A DNA stretch of 64,000 nucleotides from Prostheceraeus crozeri (Eukaryota; Platyhelminthes; Polycladida; Euryleptidae). The translations under genes and the position numbers were made by a program. Location: the NCBI GenBank assembly GCA_907163375.1, contig CAJQUW010000924.1:1-64000 (forward strand), written 5' to 3'. The first letter of the stretch is position 1. Each line of letters opens with the position of its first letter. The notes below the pieces were generated by a model. That model ran no database searches, was not told where the DNA came from, and saw only the letters and a list, made by a program, of their open reading frames with translations. Of the stretch, positions 42,721-55,339 are shown piece after piece.

Positions 42721-43548
42721 AGTCTGCTAGAAGCCTATTTTTGAATTTTCTTTCTGATTATATTTTTTCTCTACTGTTATTTTTTGCAATTCTGCTTTAT
42801 ACCGCTCGCATACTACTTCCTTCTTACTTACATGAGATGATGTTGATATGAATGAGGCGGACTGTGATTAAGTCGTTGTTTTCGGTTTCTTGTTATATGT
42901 GTTTCTATGTTTGACTGTTTTCTTCTCTGTAATTTGTTAAAAAGTTCCTAAGCTTCAATTAGAAGTGTAGTTTTGTAATCAATTTTGAAATATCAGCTCT
43001 TTGTAAATGTGCATGGTACATGAGTTTTTAAAACGCCAGCAGAGGATGCAACATTGCCATCACAAATTACTTGAAACAAATATACAAGACATGATGAGTG
43101 TGCGAAGAAATATACCGAGATCAAATACTAAAATGTGTGTTTTATAAGAACGTCAACAAGCATTCAAACATTCTTTTTTCTCCCCAGTGACCAAATAAGT
43201 GATTAGTTTCATGACTTTCTATCATGCGAAATATGCTGTCGGTGCTGTATGTGTGATGCGTATGAGTGATCGGATAATCACAATACTTGTTGCGGTTCAT
43301 CGTCTTTTTGATCTTCAGCACCTATTTTGTTTTAGAAAATATCTCAATTGTGTGAACATTACAAAAGTATATACTTAATATTCTGAAAACTTTCTGAAAG
43401 GAAATACATGCTGTCGCACAGTAACGGTGTAAGAAGTCACAGACCCCAGCGTGTGCTAATTCACTTGCACCCACAGTTATGAGACTGGCAAGTAATGACA
43501 CGTATGACAACTGCGAATTCATTCTTCATAAATGTGATGCACCACATA

Positions 43549-45093
43549 CAGGGTGGCGCACGCAAACCGCCGGATTTTAAACTTTTATTACTCCTCAAAT
43601 ATTCATCCGATCGTCATGAAATTTCGACTCATACTAGTTTGGGGTATAGGATTTATGATGATTATACCTGTTGTACTGAGAATTGTCAGAAAATTCTGAT
43701 TCTATTGACCGAATGACATGAAGTAAAATTGACATACCAACAATGTATCTTAACATGTAAAATTTAATGATAAACTTTTCCCTTTATTTCCCCCACGTCT
43801 TTATCAATAATGACCAAAATGAATTAAGGTAAATGTCATAGAAAACATATATTAAATGAAAAACATAAGAAAAAAGTGTTAGTAGTCATCGAACTTCAAC
43901 GTGTCTTCCTGCATTCTCGAGGACGGATTCGAGTCGCTTTTGGTAGGCCAGAGCAGTTTCTCGACACATCTCAGTTGTCACTTTTTGAAATGCTTGTATG
44001 ATGCGGTCCTTCAGGTCTTGCATGGATGTTGGCCGTGTATGGTAAACCTTGGACTTGACAAAACCCCACAAGAAGAAATCGCAAGGCTTCAGGTCAGGTG
44101 AACGCGGTGGCCAGGGCATGTTAGGAGATCCTAACATGGCTGATTGGCTGATTGCCGCCCAGACGGTGGTGCGTGGCGAGTGCATAGACTCTTGCTTGAT
44201 CCAGTGAGGGTTCTGGTTGGCCCAATAACGACAATTGTGGCGATTCACACCACCATTCAGATGGAAGTGAGCTTCATCGAACTAGGTTAGTTCCACTAAA
44301 TGGCTCGGGCTGGCTTGGATGCGCTGTAGCTACTGTTCTGCGAACTCCATTCGGTTTTCCAGATCTTCTTCGTGTAATCACTGCACCACCTGGACCTTGT
44401 ACGGATGCCATCCATAGTCATGGAAGATGCGCTGGATAGTGCGGCGACTCACTTGAAGAGCATTAGATGCACGACGGGTTGATGTGTTTGGGTCCTCCTC
44501 GAAGTGCTGCACAACTCGTTCCACATTCTGCTCCGTTCGTTCAGAAGATGACCGGTCCCGCTTGACAGTTACCACATTACCACTGGTAAACAGGTTTGTG
44601 TGCCACCGCTTTATGGTACGGGCATCCGGTGCTCTCGCGTTCTTGCCATACTCTGAATGATAAAGCCTTTGTGCCTCCACTGGACTCTTGAGCCATTCGT
44701 ACCAAGCCGCGCATTTTGCTCATTCTGCAACCGAATAGTCATCCATTCTTCTATGTTCGATTCTTTTCAGATAGTGATTTAATCGTCGAATGGTATTTTA
44801 TATGACATGGAAGTAACTGAACAATATTCACTTCAAGACTGCGCACAATTCGTTGTGCAGAAAACGATTCCTGTTAAGTTAATTAACTTGATCTAGATTT
44901 TCGATGTCAACAAAATGAGTACATGTCATTCGGTTAATAGAATCAGAATTTTCTGACAATTCTCAGTACAACAGGTATAATCATCATAAATCCTATACTC
45001 CAAACTAGTATGAGTTGAAATTTCATGACGATCGGATGAATATTTGAGGAGTAATAAAAGTTTAAAATCTGGCAGTTTACGTGTGCCACCCTG
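43549..45093 (-). mobile_element. Mariner-like element with 172-bp inverted repeats
   Basis: Left repeat 43549-43720, right repeat 44922-45093, nearly identical. Ends CAGGGTGGCGCACGCAAACC and the complement CAGGGTGGCACACGTAAACT; TA on both sides (43547-43548, 45094-45095). 1545 bp. Confidence 0.93.
43886..44740 (-). pseudogene. Mariner-like transposase, internal deletion
   Basis: The N-terminal part (44378-44740) has HTH features: YGKNARAPDARTIKRWHTNL, ERVVQHFEEDPNTSTRRASN, VSRRTIQRIFHDYGWHPYK. The C-terminal part (43886-44280) has the first Asp block just upstream of NRHNCRYWANQNPHW, then TTVWAAISQSAML, and immediately WPPRSPDLKPCDFFLWG (third Asp) and the C-terminal helix. The stretch that should carry the second catalytic Asp between them is absent, and a stop near 44284 separates the halves. 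It is clearly defective; the ends could still be mobilised by a related enzyme. Confidence 0.88.
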
Positions 45094-45708
45094 TATAACA
45101 AATTTCAATGAACTTTTGCTAAAACTACACCTGGAATCCATGCTTAACAATTCAACAATCAGATCCAAAATGAGTGAGTTTCAAACATAGGGGTATTTTA
45201 ACTTTGGTCCCTCATGCATGACGGTAAGATGAACATCTAAAATATCAGAAGATCCGTCTGAACTGCTGTCTGAGCAGAATAGTCTTTAGGTAACTGTTGT
45301 CTTCAGAGAAAGCAATTAAAGACGCGCTGCAATTCATTTGTGTCATAGAAATTACATTCCATCCATCAAGACAACAGAAATTGAAAGTTAGTCATGAAGG
45401 TAGCTATAAAGTGATAGACAACACAGCAGAGATAAAAAAATGTCCCAATAATTTGTTAGCACTTTTCGCACAAAATTTCGGCTTGCGGCTTAGTCATGCA
45501 CTGAGTAAGCGGAATATTCGAATGCGTGGAACATTGTCAATCTATAAACTAGATAATTCGGCCATCCCTGGAGTGGTATAGATGAAAAAAAAATTATCGG
45601 ACAAAGTATCGGACTTCTAAGAATAAACGATTCCTGTGAAAGCCGGAGGCAATTTTTTTCATCTATTGTCAATCTAGAGATAGATATCATGCGAGCAGGT
45701 TGACAATG

Positions 45709-47173
45709 GGCCGTATGCATAAAAATTAGCAAATGCTCGTGCTTCAATAATCTAACAAAAGCTTAGGTTCGTATGCGATGGCATTTGCTTTTTCTTTACG
45801 CAAAAGCTTTTGCTTTTTAGTTTAAGCAAAAGCTACAAAAAATGCCGTTTGCTTCAATTCGTATACATAATTCTGACCAATGACTTTATTTCTTAAGCAA
45901 AAGCTATTATAAATTAGAGCGCGGATAGATGTCGCTCCAGTTTTTGAGAAATCGCAGTCATGGCAAAATGCATGCAAATCCGTGAGACCAAACGTTACAA
46001 AATTTGTCTTAATCATGAAAAAGGTGATTTTTTACGATTATATCGATTCAGAGAAGACACTCTTCTGTGGATAAGCGATCATTTCCTGGGAAATGATTGT
46101 GAGAGAAGGGGAGGAGCACTGACTTCATTGGAAAAAATGAAAATATTTTGTCGATACATGGCGGATCCAGGTTTTCAAACGGGTGTTGCTGAGGATCTGG
46201 GAGTTCATCAAAGTAATGTTTCTCGGCAAATACATTCAGTTATGGATTCTATAATTAAGAAGAGGGATATTTGGATTCATTTTCCGACTTCCCAAGAAGA
46301 AATCCAACAATCGAAAATTTTATGACAAGAAAATAAATCAATGCCGTCAACCATCGCAGCGATTAATTGTACACATGTACGTATCGACAAGCCGCCTGGT
46401 GTATTTGGTGATGAATAGGTAAATAGGAAGGGATACGCTTCGATTATTTTGCAGGCAACTTGTAATGCTATATTTGAATTAACAAGTCTCGACTGGCCTG
46501 GTTCTGTCTATGACAGTCGTGTACTTCGAAATTCGTACGTTTTACTCCATTTACGTGATTCAAAACCACCGATAATCTTGCTTGGTGATGAAGGCTATCC
46601 TCTGTATCCTTTTTTTATGACTCCTTTCAAAGTTCCCCGAAATGAAAGAAACAGACATTTTATAGTAAAACACACGTGAAAGAACGCGTCGTTATCGAGC
46701 AAACATTCGGCCAGCTGAAGCGTCGTTTTCCCACGCTGCGGTACGGACTTCGATTGAAATTGGAAAGTGTTATCACTGCTATCACTTGTTGTGCCATTTT
46801 ACACAACATAGAAAAATACTACAATGAACCCGATCCAATCGATGATGAGGAAAACGTTGAACCTGATGAGGACATGATTGACATCACTAAAATGCTTGAG
46901 ATTAGTAATCAAGCCGAAAGTCGACGCCTAGACATAGTGGATATTTTATTCAATCACAGAAACATACGCCTTCTCTATCACCAGATAGTAGTGTCAATTG
47001 TCTTCGCTGTCCGACCTTTAACTAAGTCTTCTAGCAAATGCTATTAAGTAAAAGCAAATTGTTATGCATATGAATTTAAGCATTTGCTTCTCAGAGAGCT
47101 TTTGCTAAAAAGCTTTCGCTTTTTCTATTTGCTTTTTCTAAGAAGTAAATGCTTAAGTTTATGAATACGGCCC
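45709..47173 (+). mobile_element. PIF/Harbinger transposon
   Basis: Ends GGGCCGTATGCATAAA and the complement GGGCCGTATTCATAAA; 3-bp duplication AAT (45706-45708, 47174-47176). Both subterminal regions are packed with AGCAAAAGCT/AGCAAATGCT-type motifs (45775-45910, 47030-47155). 1465 bp. Confidence 0.92.
45960..47035 (+). pseudogene. HARBI1-like Harbinger transposase, catalytic Asp replaced
   Basis: N-terminal region LYRFREDTLLWISDHFL and the HTH-like GVAEDLGVHQSNVSRQIH. The DDE domain has AAINCTHVRID, where the family has IDCTHV, so the first catalytic Asp is Asn. Then WPGSVYDSRVLRNS, LLGDEGYPLYPFFMTPF (second Asp) and VVIEQTFGQLKRRFP (Glu), and an acidic tail (DPIDDEENVEPDEDMID). In-frame stops at 46323-46325 and 46416-46418 and another before 46680 break the frame, but no large deletion is apparent. 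The second protein of these elements (Myb-like) is not present. Confidence 0.9.
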
Positions 47174-47310
47174 AATGATATCCTGAGTCATGGATTTCTA
47201 CCTGAATACAACAATCGTGGGTAGCAATTGAGCGTCACGAGCACAAATCAACAAACCATTGGCTAACAAAAACCTACCTTTCGATAGTTAAGAAATGCTT
47301 TCAGAAATCA

Positions 47311-47516
47311 TTAGTCACGCGGTCCGATATCTATGATTTTACAACTCATACATCCAGGAAATGATGTAAGTTTATCTGAAAACTGTGTCGCTGCGGCAAA
47401 AATTCGGTTACCACCGTTCTCGATTAAACTCGCGCTTCGTGCTGTTGTAATCGCTCGTGGTATAACTTGCATCCACTTGACGAATTCATAACTTTCCATT
47501 TTAAGAAACTTTATGT
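47311..47516 (-). CDS. Candidate terminal exon, unknown protein
   Basis: A pyrimidine-containing acceptor AATTCCCCAG precedes a frame of 68 codons (IKFLKMESYEFVKWMQVIPR, then ARSASLIENGGNRIFAAATQ) that ends at 47311. Composition and GC content look coding, but no family was recognised and no upstream exon was identified. Confidence 0.3.
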
Positions 47517-47519
47517 CTG

Positions 47520-48587
47520 GGGAATTTTTTCTTTCAACAAAATTGAGAGTGCAGTATATTCTTTAAGATAATGCCTGATAAAAATTGGTAGATGATCTCA
47601 GGATAGGCTGCATATCAGTTACATGATTACTTTTTCATGTGTATGCCTATTCAGATGATATTGATCTCTTACACAAGATGTGTAAACAAATTATTTTTCA
47701 ATTCAGTAGATTATTGCATTCATATTTCTCATTGCATCAGTTATAAATGTGATATATATGTATTATAATTTGGGTACCTGATAATGTCTTTACAACCCTA
47801 TGTAACCTACCTAGTCTGTTTGGTGAGATCAAAGGAGAAAATATTTTGTCTATTACCATCTATTTATTGCAAAAATGTTTGTGAACACTTTCCATTTTCT
47901 GATGAACATATGCCAATTAGGGGCATGACCATATTACAACCCTGTATCCCTGTATCATAATTTGATGAACTTTTGTCAAATATCAGATAAAATCGTAATT
48001 TTAAGGCGTCTGATAAAAAATGTCACGCACAAAGTGATTTCAAAATACTGACCTTTTGCGTATGATGCGTGACCTTTTTCTATGTTTCAATGGAATTGAA
48101 GGCGTTATATTGATTATTATTATGTAAAAGTTCATTCATTCCTGCTACAGGAAGAATATATTGAGAAAAAAGTCAAATAGTCATGCCCATTTAGAATGAT
48201 AGCCGAATCGTATGATCGAATCGCTTTAAAAAATTATAAAGAATCGCAAGTTCAGATGATCGAAAATCGGAATTTAATTTTGAGATTTCGAATCGGATAA
48301 TCGATTTGGACTTTTGAGCTGGCGAATCGGATAATCGGTAGTTGGATTTTAATTTTCCGAATCACGTCCCATCTGTCTTCTGATGTTCATAATGCATCGT
48401 AACAGGTGACGATGCGAGTGCAATTGAGACCAAAGCAGCAAATAAACTGAGGGCATACCCTACTCAACATGTCAATTTATCAATTTTTAAAACCACTCAC
48501 AATTTTTTTAAGTAGCAGCAATAACTTTTCTATCGCGATCACGAGACCGTTTAATTATTTAGACATTTATCAATATTAAACGATCTA
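47520..48587. other. No gene recognised
   Basis: AT-rich. A run of imperfect GAATCG repeats occurs at ~48190-48360 (CGAATCGGATAATCG and variants), a degenerate short tandem repeat. Confidence 0.5.
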
Positions 48588-49325
48588 TTGTTTATCTTGA
48601 AGGACATTTCCCATCTCAGGACAGGGTCGGCCTTGTCTTTATCTTCAAGACAATTCAAGACTATTCCTCGATCGCCAGCGTCTCGCTCTGTCATCCCCAA
48701 AGTCTTCATGTCGTCTACCGCTTTTCTTCTCCACGCACTTCTCGATTTTTCTCCTCGGCGACTCCCTACAGCGGGTACTCCATATTCTTTACGAATTGGG
48801 TGATGTGCATCACGTCATGACTGAGCCAATGAAGACGGTTATTTCTCAACTTGCTCTCTTATAGGGGGCCACTATTCCGGACATGGTTGCCTCACGTCAA
48901 TCCCATTATCCTTCGAGCATTCTCATTTCGGTGGTTGACGTCTTCTGAATATGTCTGGTGTTTACCATTCAATGTTCGGAATCGTAAGTCATAAATGGAC
49001 TTACTATTGCAGACAGAGTACAATACTGGCTTCAATCGCATGGGCATTCTCTTGTCATGCTTGTCCCATTAAGATTTCTCCAACTCATCCAGACTGCTTG
49101 CATTTGTCGGGTCATGTCTTCGTCGATACTGGTTAATACCCTTGTGTTGATGATGATCTGATGGTCAGTTGATCGCATGGACACCTTCTCTGTCTTTCTA
49201 AGATTCATCCTCATATGGTTTTTATCCCATTGGCCAGCGCTGTCTTTGTTTCCTTCTGCCGCATTATCGAAAAATACCAGGTCATCTGCATACAGAAGGT
49301 CCCACGAAGTCTTTTTTTAACTTCA
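48588..49325 (-). pseudogene. Non-LTR retrotransposon RT, 3' fragment
   Basis: Minus strand: WDLLYADDLVFFDNAAEGNK (YADD catalytic box), MRMNLRKTEKVSM (the primer-grip region after it), and near the 3' end a helical block with KAVDDMKTLGMTERDAGDR as found at the C-terminus of RTE/jockey-type elements. Frameshifts and stops occur in between. Only the last part of the RT remains. Confidence 0.75.
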
Positions 49326-49924
49326 CGGGCGATTGTATCCAGCAAAAACTATTGAATTTAGCTATCTATTAATCAATGTGACAACTAGCATGTCTACTTG
49401 CGACGTCATAAATGCTTGGACAATTTCTACGCGTTTGAGTAAAAATCAATCGCACGTCGTGTTTTTCTTCTTTAATCATCTTGAATAACAATATTCTTTA
49501 ATCGATGAAAGAAAATTTCTCAATATATCAAAATCAAAAATTGGAGAAATTCCCAAAAACATAATAATAATTGCAATGCATTATTTTCCAGAACAAATAG
49601 CGGAACTTGGAGACCTTCACTGCACAAATCCCGTAGATTCAATAAACTTTACTAAACACTTGTTTTAAAGAGCGTGCTTGCGTTGATGTGATAATGGGAT
49701 ACGTGATGACGAATATTCGGCAAAATTGAAGTATGCTTGAAAAAACATTTAAGATATCGGATGACAATCCGAGTCATTTGCAACTTTGCGGATAAGACGA
49801 ATACACATTTTATCCAACATGGATGAAAAGGATGGATTATACGTAGCATTGGACTATCTTTTGACAACTCTGTCGTGCTATTCAAGTCTATGGAAAGAGC
49901 TCACTTTTACATCATAAATTGGAG

Positions 49925-50196
49925 GTCAACTAAAAGCAGTTTGCGAAAAAACAAGGCCGATGCCGACTAGCCATGAAATTCCTCCTGAAGAAGTGCAGTA
50001 TCTCAAACGCTTCACAACAAACTGCTGCACATATAATACAGAAAAGGAATTGGTCGCTCCAGGACATATCAGTCGAGAAAAAACCAGCTTGAATCTTAAG
50101 CTTGTTGAACTCTTCAATACTGATGTCATTGATAACAATAGGGCAATTCATGAAATTTTTGGAGGTCCTAGAGACGATATTTACACTTATTTTTAA
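49925..50196 (+). CDS. Candidate coding segment, unknown
   Basis: An open frame reads QLKAVCEKTRP, PPEEVQYLKRFTTNCCTYN and ISREKTSLNLKLVELFNTDV and ends FGGPRDDIYTYF before a TAA, with balanced composition. A stop lies just upstream, so it would have to be a last exon, but the acceptor (ACTAAAAG) is weak. Could also be an unrecognised transposon piece. Confidence 0.28.
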
Positions 50197-50479
50197 TAAA
50201 TTTTTTAATATTTACACTTTATTCACATTGACAGTCAACTTTTTCTGTTCTGCCAACGAAGAGAATATGCTTAAGAACTAGAGAGATGAATTAAATCAAT
50301 GTTACGCATAAGCAAAAATTCTGGTAGACGCAAAACATGGTACCGGTAAATCATTAATGAATGCGACAAAGTGACAAAGACCAAGGAGTGAAAACATCAT
50401 TGGCAGCAACTCATTGAACTCTGCTGAACAGAAAACTGTTAAGAAATGAAACTTCAAGTGTACAAATCTGATCAATCCT

Positions 50480-51360
50480 AGCTAATACATTCAAAAGGGA
50501 ATGATGGCTAATCAAAGGCCTTTTAAAGGTCAGTAGCAAATATACGACAGAAATTAGATCTGTTGACGCAGATGCGATTCAGGAAATCTAAAGGAATAGA
50601 TAAGACAGCGTTCGTACAGCTTCAAAAACACGAAGGAATAAACCCACATTGACCCCACAAAATTATTAAGTCTCTGACAAGCTTTTCGAGAATCTTGCCA
50701 AGGAACGGAAAAGTAGAAATCGACCTGAAATCTGAGCTGTTTCTCGGAAGAGGGATGACAGTAGCTAAATTCCAGCACTAAGGAAATGTGGCGGAATCAA
50801 AACAACGATTGAAAATGTTGATCAAGGATACGGCGAGAATCTCAATGAAAAAAACGGAAGAAGCTCGGGACACCATTGGGACCAATCTAATTGGATTTAC
50901 ATCGCCTCAGTAGGTATTTCGCAAGCTTCTCAGTAACATACGGCAAAACACAATCCTGCCTCGGGTGATAATCACAAAATTTTTTTCAACGGCAGAAAGG
51001 AAAGAATGAAACTGGTCCTTTAAATAATTAGCCTTATCTTCGCTGATGTTGGTACACTTGGAACAATTTCTATGTTGATTGATAGCTTCCCAGGGATCAA
51101 GTAAATCAGATGTTCGCAACTTGGCGTGATACTTTTGATTAGCTTTACTAGCTTCAGAAATAATTTTTTTTCTAAGGCAGACATGTTTACATTGCCACGG
51201 CATACAGCTATGTCCTGAGCTTCAGATAGGCATTTCAGGGATGGAGGAAACCAATCAGGATCATTGCTCCTCATCCCAACAGTTCTTTCCGGAGAGGAGA
51301 GGAAAACATATCGCAGAAACAGTTGGAACTGTTCAACAACAACGTGCACATCGTCAAACT
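50480..51360 (-). pseudogene. Non-LTR retrotransposon, linker and start of RT
   Basis: In protein order (high to low coordinate): VVVEQFQLFLRYVFLSSPER, SNDPDWFPPSLKCLSEAQD, then KANQKYHAKLRTSDLLDPWE and ISEDKANYLKDQFHSFLS, the linker between endonuclease and RT. After a break comes the RT entry region ATVIPLPRNSSDFRSIS..FPFLGKILEKLVRD and ATDL-KAFD (near 50530). Several frameshifts; the second half of the RT is gone. Confidence 0.72.
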
Positions 51361-52171
51361 GAAGAAAGTCAGATTCCTAATCAACAGAGGCAAGAGAATT
51401 ACAACACTTAGCAAAAAAAACTAAGGGTACGAAACGAACGAAAAGCGAAAAGTTAGCGAACGAACTTTGAACTTAGTGATCTTGACCGGAGCATATGACC
51501 TGGACTTCACCATGACACCCTTGTGGTCAGACCAAGAAGAACAAACTGAACAAACTTGGTTCTGCCAAAGTAGAAAAAGCTACAGAAATTCCCAAAAACA
51601 CACTGGGGGAAGGAAACGTCCACTATTTAGTGATTGAAGCAAGTTTCTCACTGAGACCAGTTAGGAAAAAATGGATAAATTTATTCCCAAGACAACAAGG
51701 GTGGGGAGAGGAGAATTATCGCATTTATTGAGCTTGATTATTCTACCCTCTTACCTTGCATAAATAAAGAGCGGCAAAGTTGAGAATTGTTTCACAGAAT
51801 TTTCACCCCTAGCACAGCTACAAGCCGAATTTATGAGTTACTCAATGAACGAAGATAGGAGTTACTCAATGAAAAAGTAACAAATTGTATGAATTTAAAT
51901 CAATATAAGGAAAAAACCGATCTTCTAATCGGATTAAGCTTTCCCCGTCAGAAACCTGCTCGCACGCCTCTTGTATCAAGATCGCATCAAGATTGTATTA
52001 GTCAGAGAAAGTGGTCTGGGGCAGCTGAATTCCAAAGCTGTCCTGTGCGAACAAAATAGCTTACCGAGCGACTCACAGTACCTGCGCGTTCTAAGCTCAC
52101 GTAATAGCATGTGAGTTCATTAGCTCTGCGTGTGCTTCTGGAGAATATCTTGGATTTGGGTACGCATTCAT

Positions 52172-52417
52172 TTACTGCAGAGCTGCTTCCACCGAAATAG
52201 CATCTGTAGAGGAGACTGATTGAAGCAATATCCCGTCTGACGGAGAGCGGCTGCTATTTATTAGCAAGTTTTTACCCATAATATTCTTGACACGTTTCTC
52301 AGCCCGCTCAACGAGGCCAAGATGTGTTTGTGGGGCGCCGGACCACAGATGACAACAAAATTCCATCAGAGGACGAATAGTGGACTTGTTAAGATAGCAG
52401 ACGGTTTGTGGTCTCAA
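52172..52417 (-). pseudogene. Non-LTR retrotransposon RT thumb fragment
   Basis: KSTIRPLMEFCCHLWSGAPQ followed by LGLVERAEKRVKNIMG is the conserved region after the RT palm in jockey/CR1-like elements (xRPxMEYCxHLWxGAP). It lies 5' of the fragment at 50.5-51.4 kb on the same strand, so it must come from a different copy. Confidence 0.75.
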
Positions 52418-52419
52418 TA

Positions 52420-53736
52420 AATAGGAAAATTTTAACTAAATTATGCAAATTTTCGTCAAAACACCTATTAACACTGAGCTGCGTGGTGAGGAGCGGGATA
52501 GAGGAATGCCACACGATGATGAAATACACAGTTACAAATACAATAACATTATGACATTTCAACGATACTAAATATTCAACATATTGGCATTCCTTATGCT
52601 ACATGCCTTTGAATGATCCCAAAATATTCACCATAACATAATATTTTGTCGTTTCTTCGCTCACTCACTCTCACCGAAACGATCGCAGACGCTCACTATT
52701 TCATGTTCTTCCATTCATTGACTTGAATTTAGCGGTTATGAGAAAAATGTTGAAAAAGGTTTGAAAAATAACTCTTGAGCATGATGTGAATATAGCCTAT
52801 AATTTTTTGCTCTTTGCATCGCAAGGATCCTAAATATACGACACTAACATCTTTGATGAAAATGTGACTTTATTGCGATTTTCAACCATTAAAGTTACAA
52901 TTTTGTGACAGCTTTACCATATCACTATTTCTTTCCTAGTCCACCGATTTCGATGTTCAACATATCAAAAGAAATACCAGAAAATGTTCACTCGCCTAGT
53001 GCCAGATTCATCATCATAATCACACGTTTTCTCATTGAAAAATTGCGATTTGTAAATTGAGCGAATTTCATGTTTTGACCACTGTCCAGCAAACACAATA
53101 ACAAATACAAGCTTCTTTTAATTCATTTGAAACCTGTGAATGCAAGCTCTCGAAATATATATAGCTTCTTGATGTGCACCACGATTGAAGGGCATGAGAA
53201 TCGATTGGAATTCGACATAATTTAGGTTTTCCATTTTTATGATCACCTATGTACAATACCTTTTCAGCAGAACTTTGATTATCAAACATTTTTTGCCAGG
53301 GTGCTTTGGCGGAAATGACACCTGAAGTCTATTTTTTTTGTAGAACTACTGTGTCATCATTATTGCACTAAATTCACCGATACCTCTGATAATTTTTCAA
53401 TGAAATAGGCTATGCCAGCAACCGCAAAATGGATTTCATGACTTATTTCAGAATTATATCTATTGCTGCTACACATGCTATATATAGGCTTACTTCATAC
53501 CTGGATTTAGGACTGGTTTTGTGTTTTGCAGACAAATCAAATGAAACTTTCTGAACATGCTTTTAGCGCATGCAATCTTATGGATCTAATCGGTGCCAAA
53601 CGCAGAGAAGTTTGAGTTCAAAAATAGGGTCGATTTGCAGAATACTTAACTATTATACAATCGCTATCTGCGATGAGCTGAATTTCGTGTGCATCTTCAG
53701 AGAATCCAGTAAAATTTAGTGCATCGCTAGATGACT
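52420..53736. other. No gene recognised
   Basis: AT-rich unique sequence; the short minus-strand frame at 53068-53289 has no supporting signal. Confidence 0.5.
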
Positions 53737-53744
53737 GTTTAGAA

Positions 53745-55331
53745 CAGGGGTGCGCAACCTTCTGCATTTTTCGGCCGCCATTTCGAAGGCCGAAAGAATC
53801 ACGGCCTCACTTAATATGTGTGCAAGCAACTAGTTCAATGGCCAATCCTTTTTATATTCCACCACTCAAACTAGCTTCCCCTGATGAATGACGCTGTGAA
53901 AATCGCATAAAGGCCTACTTTGTAAAGAAGGAGTTAGTAACCCATATACGACCGACGGTCATTTTTGACCCGAAAAGATTTTAAGCCTAAGGTGTTATCA
54001 GCACCTGAAAAGTTGAAAGCATGTTTTTCCAACCGAAGGAGAAGACACTTTACTAAGCTACTATAATATAAAGGAATCACGGGCCATACAAAATCATTCA
54101 TTCATCACAGATCCGGTCTATTCTGGGGATTCACTCGTATATAGGCCTACGCATTTCTAGAGCCTCGTATATAAGGGTGCCTACATTGCGTTATTTTTGA
54201 AGCCATTAAGTATCTTATTTTTACTAATCATACAGTTCTTTCGCAACCCAAATCGTGAGCCTTAAATTTAATGATAAATGTCAAATATAAACACAACTGA
54301 AATTTTAACATATTTTTTTGCGCAAATACTAGATATAGATATAATTAGGCAAAATCTAGATAGGTAGAAATACAATATCTCGTAAAAAAATTACAAAATC
54401 TTTCGATTCAATCCGCTATTTCACACAGCACACAACAATATCGCTGCAGAAAATAATCTAGCAGACATCCTTATTCAGGTCATGGATTTGAAGCTAGCGC
54501 GCGAGAGCAATTCGAGCAAACTACAACTGTCCCTTTTGTTCCTATTAGCTCACGGGTTCCCAACCTGGAGTACGCGAAGGAATTTTGAAGGGCAAGCATG
54601 GGAGATTTATTATAATTCAATTTTGCTTACTTTACTTTCCTGATCATGGGTCAGTTGAACTGCTAAACTTTGTGCGCATTCCTCATTGGATTGTCATCAT
54701 CTGGCCTTGAAGTAACCGTTCCTAATCAGCGACCACCAACTCGACCCCAACCACATAATTATATGAATCCGGATTCTCCACCATAGTAGTGAATAAAAGC
54801 AAACAAAGAGCTTGATTGATTTTGGAGCATGGCTTTCGCTGCGCTTGTGTTACACATTTTTATGTTATTCAATTGCGAATTTCGTATACTTCTCAGCATA
54901 ATCAAATTTTAGTATGATTGAATTCTTGCTATTCTTTATATGTTAAGTGAGAGTAGACCTATGCGGAATAATGAAAATCCTATAATTTTCTGCTTTGGGG
55001 TACGCAACATGAAACGTTTGGGAACCCCTGCTTTAGCTGATGACTCTAGCCATGAATGCACATGAATGTAACTTCCATAAAATATTCTAGTCATGTTAAC
55101 GCCTTCATCGCGCCTGCGGGCGCGCATTTTTCCAAGCAACATGGGCAGAAAGGTGTTCGGCAATTGCAAGGTGACTAGTATGCTACTATACTGACGATTG
55201 TTTTTCGATTGCCTTGAACTCCAGAAATATTTGCAATATACATGTACAATATTCTTTTTCATTTACTTCTCAATGTCACGCCCGCACTTTGCCTCTGCTG
55301 CGGACGTACGGCCGCAGGTTGCGCACCCCTG
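53745..55331. mobile_element. Non-autonomous hAT element
   Basis: Ends CAGGGGTGCGCAACCT and the complement of the same 16 bases; 8-bp duplication GTTTAGAA / GATTAGAA (53737-53744, 55332-55339; one mismatch). No transposase. Contains a second hAT-like element. Confidence 0.92.
54551..55030. mobile_element. Nested hAT-like MITE
   Basis: Left end CACGGGTTCCCAACCTGGAGTACGC, right end the complement of CAGGGGTTCCCAAACG...GTACCCC; flanks TATTAGCT / CTTTAGCT (54543-54550, 55031-55038; six of eight bases equal). 480 bp, inside the element at 53745-55331. Confidence 0.78.
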
Positions 55332-55339
55332 GATTAGAA

